Shown in pieces: positions 1-12,084 of a stretch of 64,000 nucleotides of DNA; position 1 is the first letter of the stretch, and each line of letters begins with the position of its first letter. The DNA lies in assembly GCA_015680685.1 (NCBI GenBank), contig MNCI01002303.1:177947-241946 (forward strand), given 5' to 3'. The notes beneath the pieces were generated by a model that was not told the DNA's origin, ran no database searches, and worked only from the letters and a program-made list of their open reading frames with translations. The position numbers and the translations under genes were made by a program. The stretch is from Gnetum montanum (taxonomy: Eukaryota; Streptophyta; Gnetopsida; Gnetales; Gnetaceae).

Positions 1-289
1 ATTGAGGTCATCTTTTAGAGGTCTGTGCAAAGCATGTGGTGCACTATTTATCATGTGCTAGTGTAGTGCTTGCTCATTTAGCAATTGAAATTCATAATTT
101 TCATTTTATTTTATTTATGTGTGGTTGAGGACCTTTTGTGTATATTTTGATTTTTACATAAAACCAGTATAGCATTTGTTGAATTCCTATGAATTTGATT
201 TATGCATTTTGACTACTTTACAACTATAATTTTCTACATGTACATTGATAATGGCTCCATGCCTAGCATGGGTGAGGTTGACCTCAACA
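1..289 (-). mobile_element. 3' LTR of element 1 (partial, runs off the window)
   Basis: This stretch matches the right-hand part of the LTR at 4728-7142 (shared blocks around the GGTTGAGGACC and GCCTAGCATGG motifs). The LTR terminus reads TCAACA at 284-289 on the plus strand and is followed at once by a purine tract on the minus strand, which identifies it as the start of the 3' LTR of a minus-strand element. The rest lies before base 1. Confidence 0.75.
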
Positions 290-306
290 CTTAGCCCCCA
301 AACTAC
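290..306 (-). promoter_or_regulatory. Polypurine tract of element 1
   Basis: On the minus strand this reads GTAGTTTGGGGGCTAAG and directly precedes the LTR terminus TGTTGAGG. A G-rich purine run abutting the 3' LTR is the expected primer site for plus-strand DNA synthesis in Ty3/gypsy elements. A near-identical tract sits beside the related LTR at 42819-42834. Confidence 0.65.
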
Positions 307-1561
307 AAATTGCATGCAAGTGTAAGGACCATAAAATTTTGAATAAAAATGCAACAAATGGGGAAACAAAAACAACATGAAACAAGAAATGCAAACTTGA
401 AAGTAAACTATAATGTTCTAAACATGATCAAAATAACCAAATAATCGAAAGAGACACCGACATAGGCCATCCAAACAACCATTAAAATCTAAATATATAA
501 TATATTCTTATTTTAACTAAGATCTATGGATATATATGTGTAATTATATATATATGTATATATATGCTTAAGCTCTCATTCTCAATATTCTCACAAGGTA
601 ACAGTAAAAGTATGCAGACTATTTTGAGTAAGTGACTTATATAAAACTTAATGAGAAGGATGAGTTAAAACTCATGTTAGATCATAGTAAGTCACAACTT
701 TCAGATTTTTCCTTGCTTTTTTTTTTGGGAACTTAAATTTAAAAGGGGAAATGGAGGTTAAGGTGAAGATTGCTGTCGGACCCCATCATGCTCAAGATCT
801 TATTACACTGCCAATGAACATGGTCCTCATTTTTTTGTTTTTTTGTTTTTTTTTTTAAGGAAACTTTGCTCATGGTGTACTTCATTCTTGAGGTAGGAAT
901 GCCAACACGAGTCTGGCCAATTAGCTACACTGCCAAAGAGCATGGTCCTTTTGGAAAATTTGCCCATGGTGCAGTTCAACCCTCATGTATGTGCCTTTGA
1001 TTGGTGACATCATAGAAGGTCTCCTAGGTGGCTAAGGATTCTCAAGTAGAAATGAACACACTTCACCCCATTGTTCACAGGATAGCCATGGATCATCATA
1101 CATAAAGGCTTGGGCTTATGAGATGAAAGGATAGAACTTTCCAAGGTCACCTAGTAATTATGACTAACCACTCTCCAACATCACATATCCTACACTCAAT
1201 TGATCATGATGATAACATGATAAGTTTGTATAAATCAAATCCTCCATAATCTAACATAACAAATAAACTAAAACCTTGGAATCAATTGGAAAGAGTTATA
1301 GTATTTATAAAATATAAAGCAGATTTTAGAGCATTATATTATAGTAATAGTAAATTATATTATACCTACATTATTTTTCAATGGTGTTAAGATGACCCAA
1401 TATCTAGTAACTCAAATGAAAAATGATTATTAAAATCATATGAAGAACACAATAATCAAAATAATATGCTAAGAAAGAAATGATGAAAATGCAAGTAAAA
1501 TATAGAAATGCAACAATATACATATGAAATGCAAATAAAAAAGGGGAAGAAAACATGCAAC
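307..1561. other. 3' non-coding part of element 1, no gene seen
   Basis: AT-rich sequence between the integrase stop and the polypurine tract, with no convincing reading frame. It contains TA-rich runs near 530-570 and an imperfect duplication (about 805-880 and 930-985) in which both copies pair a CTGCCAA..CATGGTCC block with a CATGGTG block. Confidence 0.5.
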
Positions 1562-1870
1562 TAAGAATCTACCAGATGGCCACGTGGGGTAGCTGAGTAG
1601 AAATGTTTCAAATGAAATTCATTAAAATTCCTATTCAACCTATATCCTTGCAAATTAGCAATCTTCAACACATTTGGGGTAGTGATGTCTCCAATTTGGA
1701 ATGGACTTGACCACATAGGGAAAAACTTAGTTTAAGGGCTAGTTTGACTAGACGTTGTATCCCTCTTAAGGACTAGATCACCTACTTGAAAGTTTTTAGC
1801 TGGATGTTTTTTATCGAACCATCTCTTGATAATTTTTTGATGCTTAAGATTATGAAAATCAAGACCTACA
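1562..1870 (-). pseudogene. Integrase C-terminal tail of element 1
   Basis: The minus-strand frame from about 1860 to a stop at 1562 has the features of a Ty3/gypsy integrase tail. It has a basic helix (KIIKRWFDKK), then NFQVGDLVLKRDT, then a GPY/F-like patch (WSSPFQIGDI), then ANLQGYRLNRNF and HLKHFYS. One in-frame TAA interrupts it near 1732. The whole RT, RNase H and integrase core that should precede it is missing: the protease linker ends only about 25 bases upstream. This is therefore an internally deleted element. Assignment rests on motif order, not on a search. Confidence 0.7.
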
Positions 1871-1884
1871 CTTATCTTGCTTGA

Positions 1885-2199
1885 TCATTTTCTATAAAGT
1901 TTTTCTTTAATATAAGTTTCAATGATAGGTCTAGGTTTTGGTGGGTCATCGGATATAGCTTTTCTAGGAGAATGTTCCATGGATGTGTTGTTAAAATTTA
2001 GCACACCTTCAAATGTTTTAAGAGGTAAGGTCTTATTTATATCTTTGTCTTCCCCTAAAGGTGGTGGATCACTTAGACAAAATCCATCGTGTTGTTGATA
2101 AGGCAAGGTGTCTCCATAGTTTTCTTCACCTTCTCTAGAACTTTGATAGGATTGGATGGGATCTACATAAGAGATAGGATTGTTTGTAGTTCCACTCAC
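1885..2199 (-). pseudogene. Post-protease linker of element 1 pol
   Basis: A 104-residue open frame, polar and proline-rich (NPISYVDPIQSYQSS, DPPPLGED), between the protease and the remaining integrase tail. No conserved domain is recognisable. Its position fits the linker that normally joins protease to reverse transcriptase. Its downstream end marks the edge of the internal deletion. Confidence 0.45.
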
Positions 2200-2262
2200 A
2201 TAGTCATTTTCAACATGTTCACTACAGTTAACCTCAATAACCCCAACATAAATATTAGCATT

Positions 2263-2970
2263 TCAATCTTCCAAAGATTCATTTTGTTGATCCAAGGTTG
2301 TTACTACTTGTTTGTAGAAGGGTTCTTGGGGTATAGTCATGTATTCATATTTTCCTTTGATAGGGATCAATAATTCCGAGAAATCTGACCTAAAGAAGCC
2401 CCCAAACTTAGCTCCAAAAGTCCTAGATAAGAGCACACCATATGTGGGTTTCATGTCAACTACTAGGATATCTGTATAACATGTAAATGTAGGGTATTGC
2501 TTAAGTTGTACCTTTGCTCCTTTTAATAACCCTACCACAGGTACGTTAGATCCATCGAGTTGAATCACACTTTTAGTTTGTGGTATCAATTTTGCTCCTA
2601 AATCGTTCCAAACGTCAAGAGGTATAACACTAACAGTTGCACAAAAATCCATTAAACANATGTCAAGAGGTATAACACTAACAGTTGCACAAAAATCCAT
2701 TAAACAGTTATGGACATTCTTTCCTAAAATAATCAAAGTGGTTAGGAAAGGGGAATGGTCCTTTTTGCTAGACATGGAATTATTCACGTTTTGTATTGAT
2801 AATGTGTTAGGACTTTCTACAAAGTGAACTTGCCTTTCTGAAATTGGAGATTTTTCTCTTTGGACTACGGGTATATGAACCATATCTCGAATCACTTCTT
2901 TCATTTCATTAAAGTGTAGGAGTTCATACATCGAAATGTTGGCTTTAACTCTTTTTAAGTCCTCAACCAA
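2263..2970 (-). pseudogene. Retroviral-type aspartic protease of element 1
   Basis: The frame contains KNVHNCLMDFCATVSVIPL, which aligns with the usual (C)LVDSGATxSVIPL active-site loop of Ty3/gypsy proteases, but the catalytic triplet D-S-G has become D-F-C. Downstream, DILVVDMKPTYGVLLSRTFG matches the second conserved block, and KFGGFFRSDFSELLIPIKGK the typical C-terminal extension. The apparent repeat of the active-site loop comes from a 46-base direct duplication around a single N at 2659, most likely an assembly artefact. The enzyme would cut the Gag-Pol polyprotein; the copy is inactive. Confidence 0.8.
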
Positions 2971-3093
2971 ATCATAATTCTTATGTTCATCTTTGGCTTC
3001 TTATTGAGATGGAACTTTTCTAAGTATAGAAGGAGGGTTTGGTCGTTGTGGGGCAATTACTTGGGATGACCCGAATTGGTTGTTTGCATTGTT

Positions 3094-3501
3094 TTAACTA
3101 GGAATTATTCTGTTTGGAGGTGTATAGGAATTGTTCCTAGTTTGTTGTTGTGTAACATTCATAATGTCACTAATTTTGTGGTAGCGAGTGTTGTGTGGAT
3201 TAGGATCGCCTACCATAACTTTTTCTAATGAGGAAACCTCTTCATTTTCTATCTCATGATGTACATTAAGGACCATGATAAGGGTTTTCCCATTTTGTTG
3301 CCCTTGGGTATTGTCACCATACAATGCCATAAATTGAGGACAAGTCTTTTTAGAATGTTGCCTCGTATTATGAAGATGACAATAATCATCGTTGATTGAT
3401 GCACTTGGTTTTTCTAGTTTTATAGGGCTTTTGTTATTATTTCTCTTTAGCTCAACCACTTCATTGGACAGTTTGTGTAGTGAAGTGAGTATTTGGGTCA
3501 T
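3094..3501 (-). pseudogene. Gag C-terminal region with zinc-finger-like motif (element 1)
   Basis: The 135-residue frame contains CHLHNTRQHSKKTC, a C-x2-H-x4-H-x4-C pattern like the finger of many plant gypsy Gag proteins (compare FCDYHQRNGHGTDYC in element 4). It lies between the Gag core and the protease, as expected for the nucleocapsid part. It is separated from the Gag core by stops and a 30-base N run (3547-3576). Confidence 0.65.
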
Positions 3502-3526
3502 TTGATTTTGAGTTTAGGTTGGTGGT

Positions 3527-4183
3527 TCAATAGAATTTGATGTCCCNNNNNNNNNNNNNNNNNNNNNNNNNNNNNNTCATCCCAAATTGGGTTTGGATGT
3601 TGTTCATAAGGGTTATTTGCTCTAATTCCACAGCTTTTGACATTGCACCTTGTATTTCCATTATGTTGGGATCAGATTTGATAGCATAAGCGAAAAATGG
3701 ATCAATGGTAGAGAGATAAAAGTTGAGGATACCATCTAGTTGTTGTCGCATTTCATTTGGCACATAGGCTAGTTGATGAAGGAATCTAAGGTTATAATCT
3801 CTAACATTTTCCCCAGGTAGCTTTCTTAGGCTAGTAAAGTTTCTTGATGTGATAGCAGGGCTTGTAAATTTGTCAAATTGATTCAAAAACTTGTTTTTGA
3901 ATTCTTGCCATGTGTTAATAGAGGCATAAGGAAGCATTAAGAACCATTGGGTTTCTTTGGTCCTAAATGTTTCTACAAACACCCTACATGCCACATCATT
4001 ATGTATAATGTTGTGGATCCCTAGTAAGGTTTCAAAACATTTTATGTGTTGGCGGGCATCATTCGTAGGGGTTATAGGATCGAAGAACAGATTTATGTTT
4101 TGAAGGGATTTTGGTATGTCATGGTAATTATGAAATTTAAAAGGGTTTCTTACTAAGGGAGCCGGGGGTTGATGGGCTGCCAT
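3527..4183 (-). pseudogene. Gag core (retrotransposon gag domain) of element 1
   Basis: The frame starts at MAAHQPPAPLVRNPF and shows the retrotrans-gag pattern: CRVFVETFRTKETQWFLMLP, then INTWQEFKNKFLNQF, then RNFTSLRKLPGENVRDYNLRF. In active elements this forms the virus-like particle shell. The ATG at 4181-4183 is the likely start because it follows a leader and PBS without other good starts. The 3' end runs into an N block, so its junction with the finger region cannot be read. Confidence 0.8.
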
Positions 4184-4704
4184 CTTAGTCCAAGTTTTTT
4201 AGGAATTAAACTTGGAAAAAGTGAAGCTCGTTGTTTTCTCAAAGTAAATTGACGAGTAGCTGTTGACTAGGGGTAGGAGTATAAGTTCTTTGTTGAGATA
4301 TTCCGTAAGAAAAGTCACTCATAAAATGAAAAATAACAGGAAATGTAAAATTTTAATAAACTGTGAAAATTAAAGAAAATGGAAAAAACATTTGAATGTT
4401 ATATTTTTATTTTTAATTTTTTAATTTTATTATTATTTTTTTTATTTTTAAAAGTAAAATTGAAATTACAAAATTTCATAAAAGTAAATTAAAAGGAAAA
4501 TAATTTAAATTACCTCAATTAAATTTCAAAAAAATAAATTAACAAAAGGATTGCTGAATATAAATTTCGAGATTTCAAAGTGAAACTAAAATAAAGTAAC
4601 AAAATTGAAAATAGGGAGGCAAAAAAAAATAGACAGTAATAAAAAAATGATAATTTTTTTTAAACGAAACATAAAAGGAAAATAAAGAAAAGATTGATAA
4701 ACTA
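4184..4704 (-). other. Leader between PBS and gag of element 1
   Basis: About 520 bases of very A/T-rich sequence between the primer-binding site and the gag start. No reading frame of note. Confidence 0.5.
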
Positions 4705-4721
4705 CCCTCCTTCTAGTGCCA
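4705..4721 (-). promoter_or_regulatory. tRNA primer-binding site of element 1
   Basis: On the minus strand this reads TGGCACTAGAAGGAGGG, six bases after the LTR terminus. Element 4 has an almost identical motif (TGGCGCTAGAAGGAAGG) five bases after its own LTR end, so the two support each other. The cognate tRNA was not identified. Confidence 0.7.
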
Positions 4722-5599
4722 AAAAGGTGTTGATGTGTAAATTTTGGACATGCGAACACCTGTGAAAACTCGTTTTAGGAGACTATTGCCTAGGGTGCCT
4801 CCCGTATGGGTACGGAAACCTGAGAATAGTCTTAGCTGCAAAGGGCTATGTGACAATAATAATGATAATATCAAACTTCAAGATTCTGCTATAAAAATTC
4901 AATACTTAGAGCTTAAACAATAATATCTAAATTCAAGCCAAAACTCATTCCTTCGATACAATAGAGATGCTGATTTTGTCACACACAATGCCACTCCAAA
5001 GCAACGACTATTTGGAATTTAGATACACGAACAATGTTAAGTACATTGGAAAATGGCACATCGCTAACAGCAGATGTAGTTACCGAATATTAATAAGAAG
5101 ATTGCACATAAGCATAAACTAAATACTGGCCAATGGTAATGATGTTTTCATTGAGGATAAAACATCTTTGGCAGTGTTACCATAGATAGAAACTTATACT
5201 TGCTACTGTGTTGCAAATGCAGACAACAAAACTATACTTATCACGACAATGCAACGTAACGGGGCAATGCAATGGGACCATAAGGAGTTTCCCGATTGAA
5301 AATGATTTACGAGTTGAAGAATGCAATATGTCAGTATCTACGGATTTGAGGATCTAAAAGCAGAGAAAAAGAAAAGCTACTGCTTTGAATTATAAAATAA
5401 TGAAAGTTTAAGCATTTAAAAGAAAATTCAAAATTAATGCATAAAGTGATATATAGCACAATGTACTGGTAACATGTTTGGAAATGCTAAAAATATTAAA
5501 TATCTATAAATGAATATGCCAAAATTTTTTGATATTGTTGTATGTTGCTAAGATGCAGGTGTGGTTACAGCCGTCGGTGCGTCTATCATGTTATTCATG

Positions 5600-6580
5600 A
5601 CCGTCCTGCTGATGACGCTGTTACCCCAGCGTCCAGAGAGAAGGCCACTGTCTACAGGTGCGTTGCTATCAGATGTGCACCGCTCACAACAACAATAGGC
5701 TAAAAGATGAGTTGCATGTGGCTAGAGAAAATAGAAGAACAAAATAAAACAGCAGCTACTGATGGACATGCACTACCAGCCGCTACACGTTTCAAAAGAA
5801 AGGTTGGCAACTAGAGCCTGTTGCCAATTCCAGAGATTATTGTTTCTTGTTGGGCCTCTACCTGTGGGTGTTGCCTCCCAACAGAACCAAAAAATACCTG
5901 CAATGCCAACCGCTAACTGTTTCAAAAAGAAAGATTGGCCACCCCCACCCCCCCTCCCCNTATAAAAGTTATCTGCCACCGCGGCTACTTCTACACTTGG
6001 AGATGGCAGAGAGAAAAATCTGTCCTGTTGTTTGAAAACAAATAAATAAAGAACAAAATGATGTTAATGCTATTTGTGTTGCCTGTGCATACAACCTATC
6101 TCTGCTAGGTTTCTGTTTATAGGCAGAAAGAAAGACTTCTACCGATACCCCTCACGGTGTCCGCGTTGGCACCACTATTGTTGGGCGTTGGTCTCTGCCG
6201 CGTGGGCAGAAAATAAAAAAAGGAAAGAAAATGTATGAGAAAACAGAAAATCATCGTTCAGCAATTGCTACTATAGGGCTTGCACACTATCATCTGCAAT
6301 CTACCTGCGAATAGTGTTGATGTTCGCTGCGCGTTTCAAGCTCCTGCCGTGTTCTACTGCCTACCGGCAGAAGAGAGAAGACTGCCGAAAAGCCCAGCAT
6401 CCAGAGAGAGGGCCACCATCTGTAGCTTGCAGCAACAAGAAGCTAAAAGATGGGTTGCATGTGGCGAGAGAAAACAGAAAAAATAAAATAAAATAGCGGC
6501 TACTGATGGACATGCACTACCAGCCGCTACGCATTTCAAAAAGAAAGACTGGCCACCCTCCCTCTTGTTGCCAATTTCAG
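5600..6580. repeat. Duplication inside the element 1 LTR, 744-base offset
   Basis: The block GATGGACATGCACTACCAGC occurs at 5761 and again at 6505. Flanking text (CCAGAGAGA..GGCCAC, GCTAAAAGATG, TTGCATGTGG, TTTCAAAA..GAAAG) repeats with the same spacing. A third partial copy lies near 5908-5945. The unit is imperfect, so this is an old internal duplication. Confidence 0.65.
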
Positions 6581-6857
6581 CGCCTCTTTATAGTAGCCTT
6601 GCAGGAGAAACCCTAATCCTAAACCGTCATTCGTCGTCAACACGCTGCATCACTATTACAAATGTTTTAACAAACGTTTGTAAATATGTAATTCTTTTTT
6701 TAAAAAAATGAAAATCAATTCATTAAACTTGCACAAGTTATGCAGTCATTACCATGTTTTATAATTTAAAGATATGCTATTTTGTTGGCATTTTTCAGGT
6801 GGCTTATCTTTTCTCTTAATTTTATTTCTTTTTTTTTTGTTTTTTGTTTTTTGTTTT

Positions 6858-7118
6858 ATAATATATATATATATATATTGTTGAATTCCTATGAATTTGA
6901 TTTGTGCATTTTGACTACTTTGCAACTATAATTTCCTACATGTGCATTGATAATGGCCCCATGCNTATTTATGTGTGGTTGAGGACCTTTTTTGTATATT
7001 TTTCTTTTTACATAAAACCAGTATAGCATTTTTTGAATTCCTATTAATTTGATTTATGCATTTTGACTACTTTGCAACTATAATTTTTTACATGTGCATT
7101 GATAATGGCTCCATGCCT
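6858..7118. repeat. TA microsatellite and near-duplicate blocks around an N
   Basis: A TA run at about 6860-6879 is followed by an 85-base block (6880-6964) that recurs at 7034-7118 with about seven differences. The single N at 6965 sits right after the first block. This is either a real short tandem duplication or a join of two diverged reads. Confidence 0.5.
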
Positions 7119-7142
7119 AGCATGGTGAGGTTGACCTCAACA

Positions 7143-10100
7143 TGAAGATAGAGGTAAAATTATAGACCATTATTCAAAATGATGCCAACATTTCTAATAT
7201 GGCAATGTCATGACCAATATCTTCTACCCAAATCATCAATCAAGATAATAATAAGAGATATAAACAATTTTCAAAACAAGGCTACTCAGAAAGGAGGGTA
7301 TATTAAAAGCATTATTTCTATTATTATTGGCTTCAATGAGAGCAATAACCAGTTGATAATATCATTAGTTATATCCAATTTCTACATCATAGTTTAGATT
7401 GTACTCTTAAAATCACTAAAAATTATCAAGAAGGCTTGGTAACATCTATACTTGAGCCTTTAGAAGATGCTACAATTGCAAAAACTACAAAGGGGCAAAA
7501 ATAAAATGCTTATTTTATCTACAATTATTTTTTGCAACATCAATCCCTACTACTAAGAAAATACATTGTAGAAGCTTTACTGCTTTTTATTTCTAAAAAA
7601 GAACAAGAGGGATGCAATAAAAGCTTTGATTTCATTCACATTAGAAGACAAGTAAACAAGAAATCTACAAAGAGGGAAGGAAGGAGATTTATTCAAGAAA
7701 ATCAGAATAAGCTCTCTAAGAAAAATAAACAATTAATTAAAATTTACAACTGTAGTAATTCAAATCCATTTTCCTGCATCAAGTTTCTATGAAGGCTATT
7801 GTATTCCTCCAAATTTTGTTGAATGAAGACCTCAAGGTTGTGAAAATGCTGCCTGACAGAGGGTTTGTTGAAGGGCTTGAATGCATCCATGGATTATCGA
7901 TCCCATTCTACTACATGAAGTAATTACAGAACACAATCCAATTCAATGAGGTGGTCATGATAAATGAACTAGGGCATGAGGGTTTTGGTCTACTTTCATA
8001 AAAAAGAAACACAACAAAACAAAACAACAAAGAGCTGGACCCACAAAACATGATTTCTAGTTCTATGTCTATGATGATTTCCAAGTTTAAGCATGTTGCT
8101 CTCACCCTGAAACTACAACATTAATTGATTATATTAGGTCTTGATGTGATAAGTAGAAAGGCCCTAAAAAATATTGAAAGGGGCTAAGCCTCACATGGAA
8201 ATGGGAGGAATCTTGCAATTGCAATGACATTTACCCTCTCATCACAGTTCATTCAAACATTTTCATGCTACTAAATTAGACTAGAGTAATCAAAATGACC
8301 ACAAAAAATATAATATCGAAGAGGAACCAAAACAACAAAGAATTGTAAAATTTGAAAAAATAATTTAAAAAGCAATAGTAGGAATAATTTTTATCCAACA
8401 CTGCTACACCGATGATGTTCATCATGGTTCAAAAATGGCAGATGATTTCTACAATCAACATATCTCTACTTTGGAATGTTTGCATAGGGTTATTGTATTT
8501 ACTATAATTACTCTTTGCTCTTTGATGGTGCTGGTAATGGGAGCACATGGTAGCGGACGATGTTGTGGTGGTGATAGCAAAGGATCTAGAAGCACCTGCA
8601 ATTTTTGAGGAGTTTAACATCATCAACATCAAAAACAATAAAGACTTTGATGGAAAAGGACTTGGAAATGTCAGCAAGTGTTAGTAGAAAAAAGACAACC
8701 AATGGCAAATGGAAGTATTATTTTTGTTAATGCAATAATAAAGTGATGCTACATGTGGCAAGATGGCCATGGAACCTATACACCCCTTCAAATTTTCACA
8801 CATTTTATGCAGATATGTTGATGAACACCGTATTAAGGCTACATAGCCTTAATAATGATATTTTTAAATTACAAATTGTAAAGCTTGTAAACATGTAAAA
8901 AGGGTTAGGGTTTATGGTTTGAGAAGGAAGGATTTACGAGCATTGGATAAATATAATTTTATTTTTTGGGAATTGAATATTTTTCATAATAGCTATAAAT
9001 TTCATGAGAAGTTATAACTATTTTCCCTTGATATTTGTGATTTGTCATGAGACACTTGCCAACCATGGCTTAAAATTCTTGTAGAAGTTACAACTTCCTA
9101 AGGTGGTTATAAATTAATCCCTTAGATATTTGTAATCCACATTAACTTTTTATGATGATTGTAACTACCCTAAAGTCACTATAAAAGGGGCTTTAAGGAT
9201 AGATTGTGAAAGAAGGAAGATTTGGAAAATAAAATTGAAGATTACCTGTAAGATGGCTTGCTAAAGACATCAATTGGACCACTTTGTTTTAATCCTATGA
9301 GTTCATTATTTTCTATTTTTTTTAGTTACTTAGCTAATGGTTTAGATAGTATTCTACTTAGAAATTAATTTTTGGATTTTCCCTAGATTACTTTTATAGC
9401 TCTATTTTTTGCACAATATTAGACTCCTATTAATATTTACCATAGAAGGGCTTATGTTGTTGAAAAGCCTCAGTATAATTTAATAGTAATATCTTAATGA
9501 AATTACTTGTTTTAATCATAGAGAATCTAGAAAAATCTTTAGTATTTTGGAACAACTGAAATAGCTTCATTATTTTTAAAGTGCATCACCTTGGTACTAC
9601 TATCCTAAAATTGTCAAAAGAATTTTAAAAACTCTATTGAATGCAATCTTTGACAACTATTAACTAGCAAAAATAGAGACTCATACATTTTCATTTACGT
9701 AGCAATTTTTGGTAATATAATAAGATTTTTTTATGAAATTGCTTGTTAAGCTCAGAGGGTTTGAAAAATTTCTAGTTTGATTAAATTGCAATGGCTTTAT
9801 TGTGAAATGTTTTCTCATGTTAATTTATCTTGCCTAAATATTTCAAATTTTACACAAATCTACTTTCTTCTCTTTCTCTTTCTAAGTCCATTGAATCTCA
9901 CTCTATTTCTAGTTTTCCTATGGAAATTTCTCTTTGTGGGAAATTAGGAGTAGATTGGCAGAATTATGCTCAAATGTTTTTGTGAAATTTTATTTATTAC
10001 GAGTAGCATACTATAAGGACTATATAGACTAAGTGAGTGAACAAAATACAAATCTCCAACAACTCACAGTATTTGACAAAGTTAGCCAAATCTCTTTTAT

Positions 10101-10318
10101 GATAGTTGATTATAGTTTTATACACAACCCAATCATTTCAACATTTGCAACAACAAGAAAATACTCACATCTAGTACATTTCATACCTATTGAGTTTATC
10201 TAGAGGTATCTAGGCCTTAGTATTGCTAGAGACCAACAAGCACCTAAATCCTATTTGAAGAACACCTTTGATCCTATGACCCCCTTGGAAGTCATGAGAC
10301 TGAGAGGCCACCTCCACA
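7143..10318 (+). mobile_element. 5' LTR of element A, truncated by element 1
   Basis: This matches 18391-24898 along its length once the insertion at 18974-22350 is removed, and by that comparison lacks only the first approximately 227 bases, cut off by element 1. It ends CCACA at 10318 just before a PBS-like motif. A TATA box (TATAAAAG) at 9180-9187 lies in the expected place. Small open frames inside it (for example 7532-7792 and 8429-8677) have no recognisable product and I do not call them genes. Confidence 0.75.
9180..9187 (+). promoter_or_regulatory. TATA box of the element A LTR
   Basis: TATAAAAG within CACTATAAAAGGGGC. The same box is kept at 23762-23769 (shared LTR) and in diverged form at 21183-21190 (nested LTR), so it marks the U3/R promoter of this LTR family. 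Confidence 0.65.
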
Positions 10319-10340
10319 TTGGTAGTCTAGTCCCAAATGA
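10319..10340 (+). promoter_or_regulatory. Primer-binding-site region of element A
   Basis: TTGGTAGTCTAGTCCC directly follows the LTR terminus. The corresponding sites read TTGGCAATCTAGTCCC at 24899 and TTGGTGATTGTGTCCC at 22320. All resemble the TGGCGACTCxGx-type primer sites of some plant gypsy elements, an inference from memory of the family. Confidence 0.5.
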
Positions 10341-10701
10341 TCACCAATAGTTATTTTGATGGTAGAAGGAGGGATGAGAATTTTTCCTCTATGTTCATAA
10401 GCCTAATAATCATAGCACACCAATAGTTCTTTGTCACTAGTAGGGCTTAATAATTAGATGCTATTTTCAGTTCATGATCAAAAAGACTGATAGTTTGGAA
10501 GACTTCAAAGATTCCAAAGAAATTCTTCATTATAAGATTGATTATTCATTAGTAAAAGAACAAAAAAAAAATTGAGTTTGTAACAAGTAGTGGAGTAAAG
10601 AACAAAAGGATAAGGAGATTACCCCTTTTGTATAGTTTATTAGTCTATAAGAGAAAGTCAAAGAAATATAAGAGTTCAACAATTAAAAGAAATTTAATAG
10701 G

Positions 10702-11740
10702 ATGGCAAATTTTTGACAAAGAGTTACACCATTAGGATTTCAAAACTAAAATGATATCCCTAAGGTAGTTTACAAATATTTGCCTAAACCTTTTATTCCT
10801 AGAAAAGCTTACTTAGCTAAAGAATACATTCACTTATTTGAGTTAGCTTTGGCTAATGTGAATCTTCAACATCAAGATCAAGCTTGTAGGTTGTTCATAG
10901 CAAATTTAAAGGATATGACTCAAATTTGGTATTCAAACTTGCCAAGCAATAGTATTACAAGTTGGGATGATATGAAAAGTCTTTTCTTGGCCCAATTTGA
11001 CAATCAATTGGATCAACAACAACTGTACTATGGGCTAGTACAAGCTAAGCAAGAAGTTAGAGAGTCAATTAGAGATTTCAACATTAAGTTTCAAGGAATT
11101 TGTGGGCTCCTTCAAAGACAATATAGACCATAAGATAAAATGCTCAGAGACACCTATCTTAAGGCTATGAATCCAAATATTTCAATCTAGTTGAGAAGAA
11201 CTCCAAACTTGCTAATGTTGAATGACTACTTTAGTGAAGCTATAAAATTAAAAAAATTGTTGAACTTGAATCATGGAGAGACTATCACAACTCAAAAAAT
11301 AAAAAAGAAAATGATGATTCATGTACAAGATTTTGCTCAACTTAAAGCATTACTAGGTCCATCTTGTATTAAGGTAGAGTAAAAATCTGAAAGAAAAGAA
11401 TCTAAAAAGAGATAGTTAATGAGAGACTTGTCCAACAATGTAGTGAAATTAGAAAAAGATTTGGCAAAAGATAAGATTAAAGAAGAAAAGAAAAATAGAA
11501 AGTATAAGCTTCAAGATACTAAGTTAGTAGAAGATGATAATGAAAATGATCTTATTATGTCTAGCTTCCTTGATATTGAATTAGATAATGAGCTATTTAA
11601 TGTTCATTATGCAACTAGATCTTCTAACAATGGATCTAGTGATACTTCTGCTCTAGCAAGTTTTGAAGAGGATATATCATCAAATGAGAAGTGTAACAAT
11701 AATGAGGAAAATGGATATAATCTGCAATCAAAATAAATAT
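10702..11740 (+). pseudogene. Gag of element A
   Basis: The start is taken at the ATG at 10702 (MANF..), which matches the B copy at 25297. The core has the retrotrans-gag pattern: DQACRLFIANLKDMTQIWY, then ITSWDDMKSLFLAQFDNQL, then GLVQAKQEVRESIRDFNIKF. A hydrophilic, acidic C-terminal part follows (SSFLDIELDNEL.., EEDISSNEKCNN). No CCHC finger is visible. At least four stops interrupt the frame, including one right after the start. The B copy is about as damaged but at different sites, so each can be read against the other. Confidence 0.8.
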
Positions 11741-12084
11741 TAACTACTTCCAAGCCTTCAAATGTCATTCCTGATGCATCTACTAAGAGAAAGATTTTTG
11801 AATTAAGTAGAAGAGAGAAAAACAAAAGTAAAGGAGATCAAGTAAAGCAACCTACTCATAATCAATATTTTAATAAATGGATGAAGAAACCAAGCTTTTA
11901 TAGATATGGAAAATATGATCTAATTGAAGATCTTAAACATATCAGAGCAAATATTAGTATATATCAATTACTACAAATAGGAGATCAACAAAGAAAATCT
12001 TTAGAGTTTATTTGAGATAAAGAGAAAGTTGGAGAGTTAGAGTTAAGCTATGTAAAAATTGATAAGAAAACAAAACCTAGCTAT

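Larger units (their letters stand above)
4728..7142 (-). mobile_element. 5' LTR of element 1 (2.4 kb)
   Basis: Ends are TGTTGA at 4728 and TCAACA at 7142, a perfect short inverted repeat. The left end abuts the PBS; the right end shares its last approximately 250 bases with 1-289. The right flank from 7143 matches 18391 onward, so the LTR end coincides exactly with the point where a second repeat is interrupted. A related LTR lies at 40919-42818. There is a single N at 6965 and another at 5960. Confidence 0.75.
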
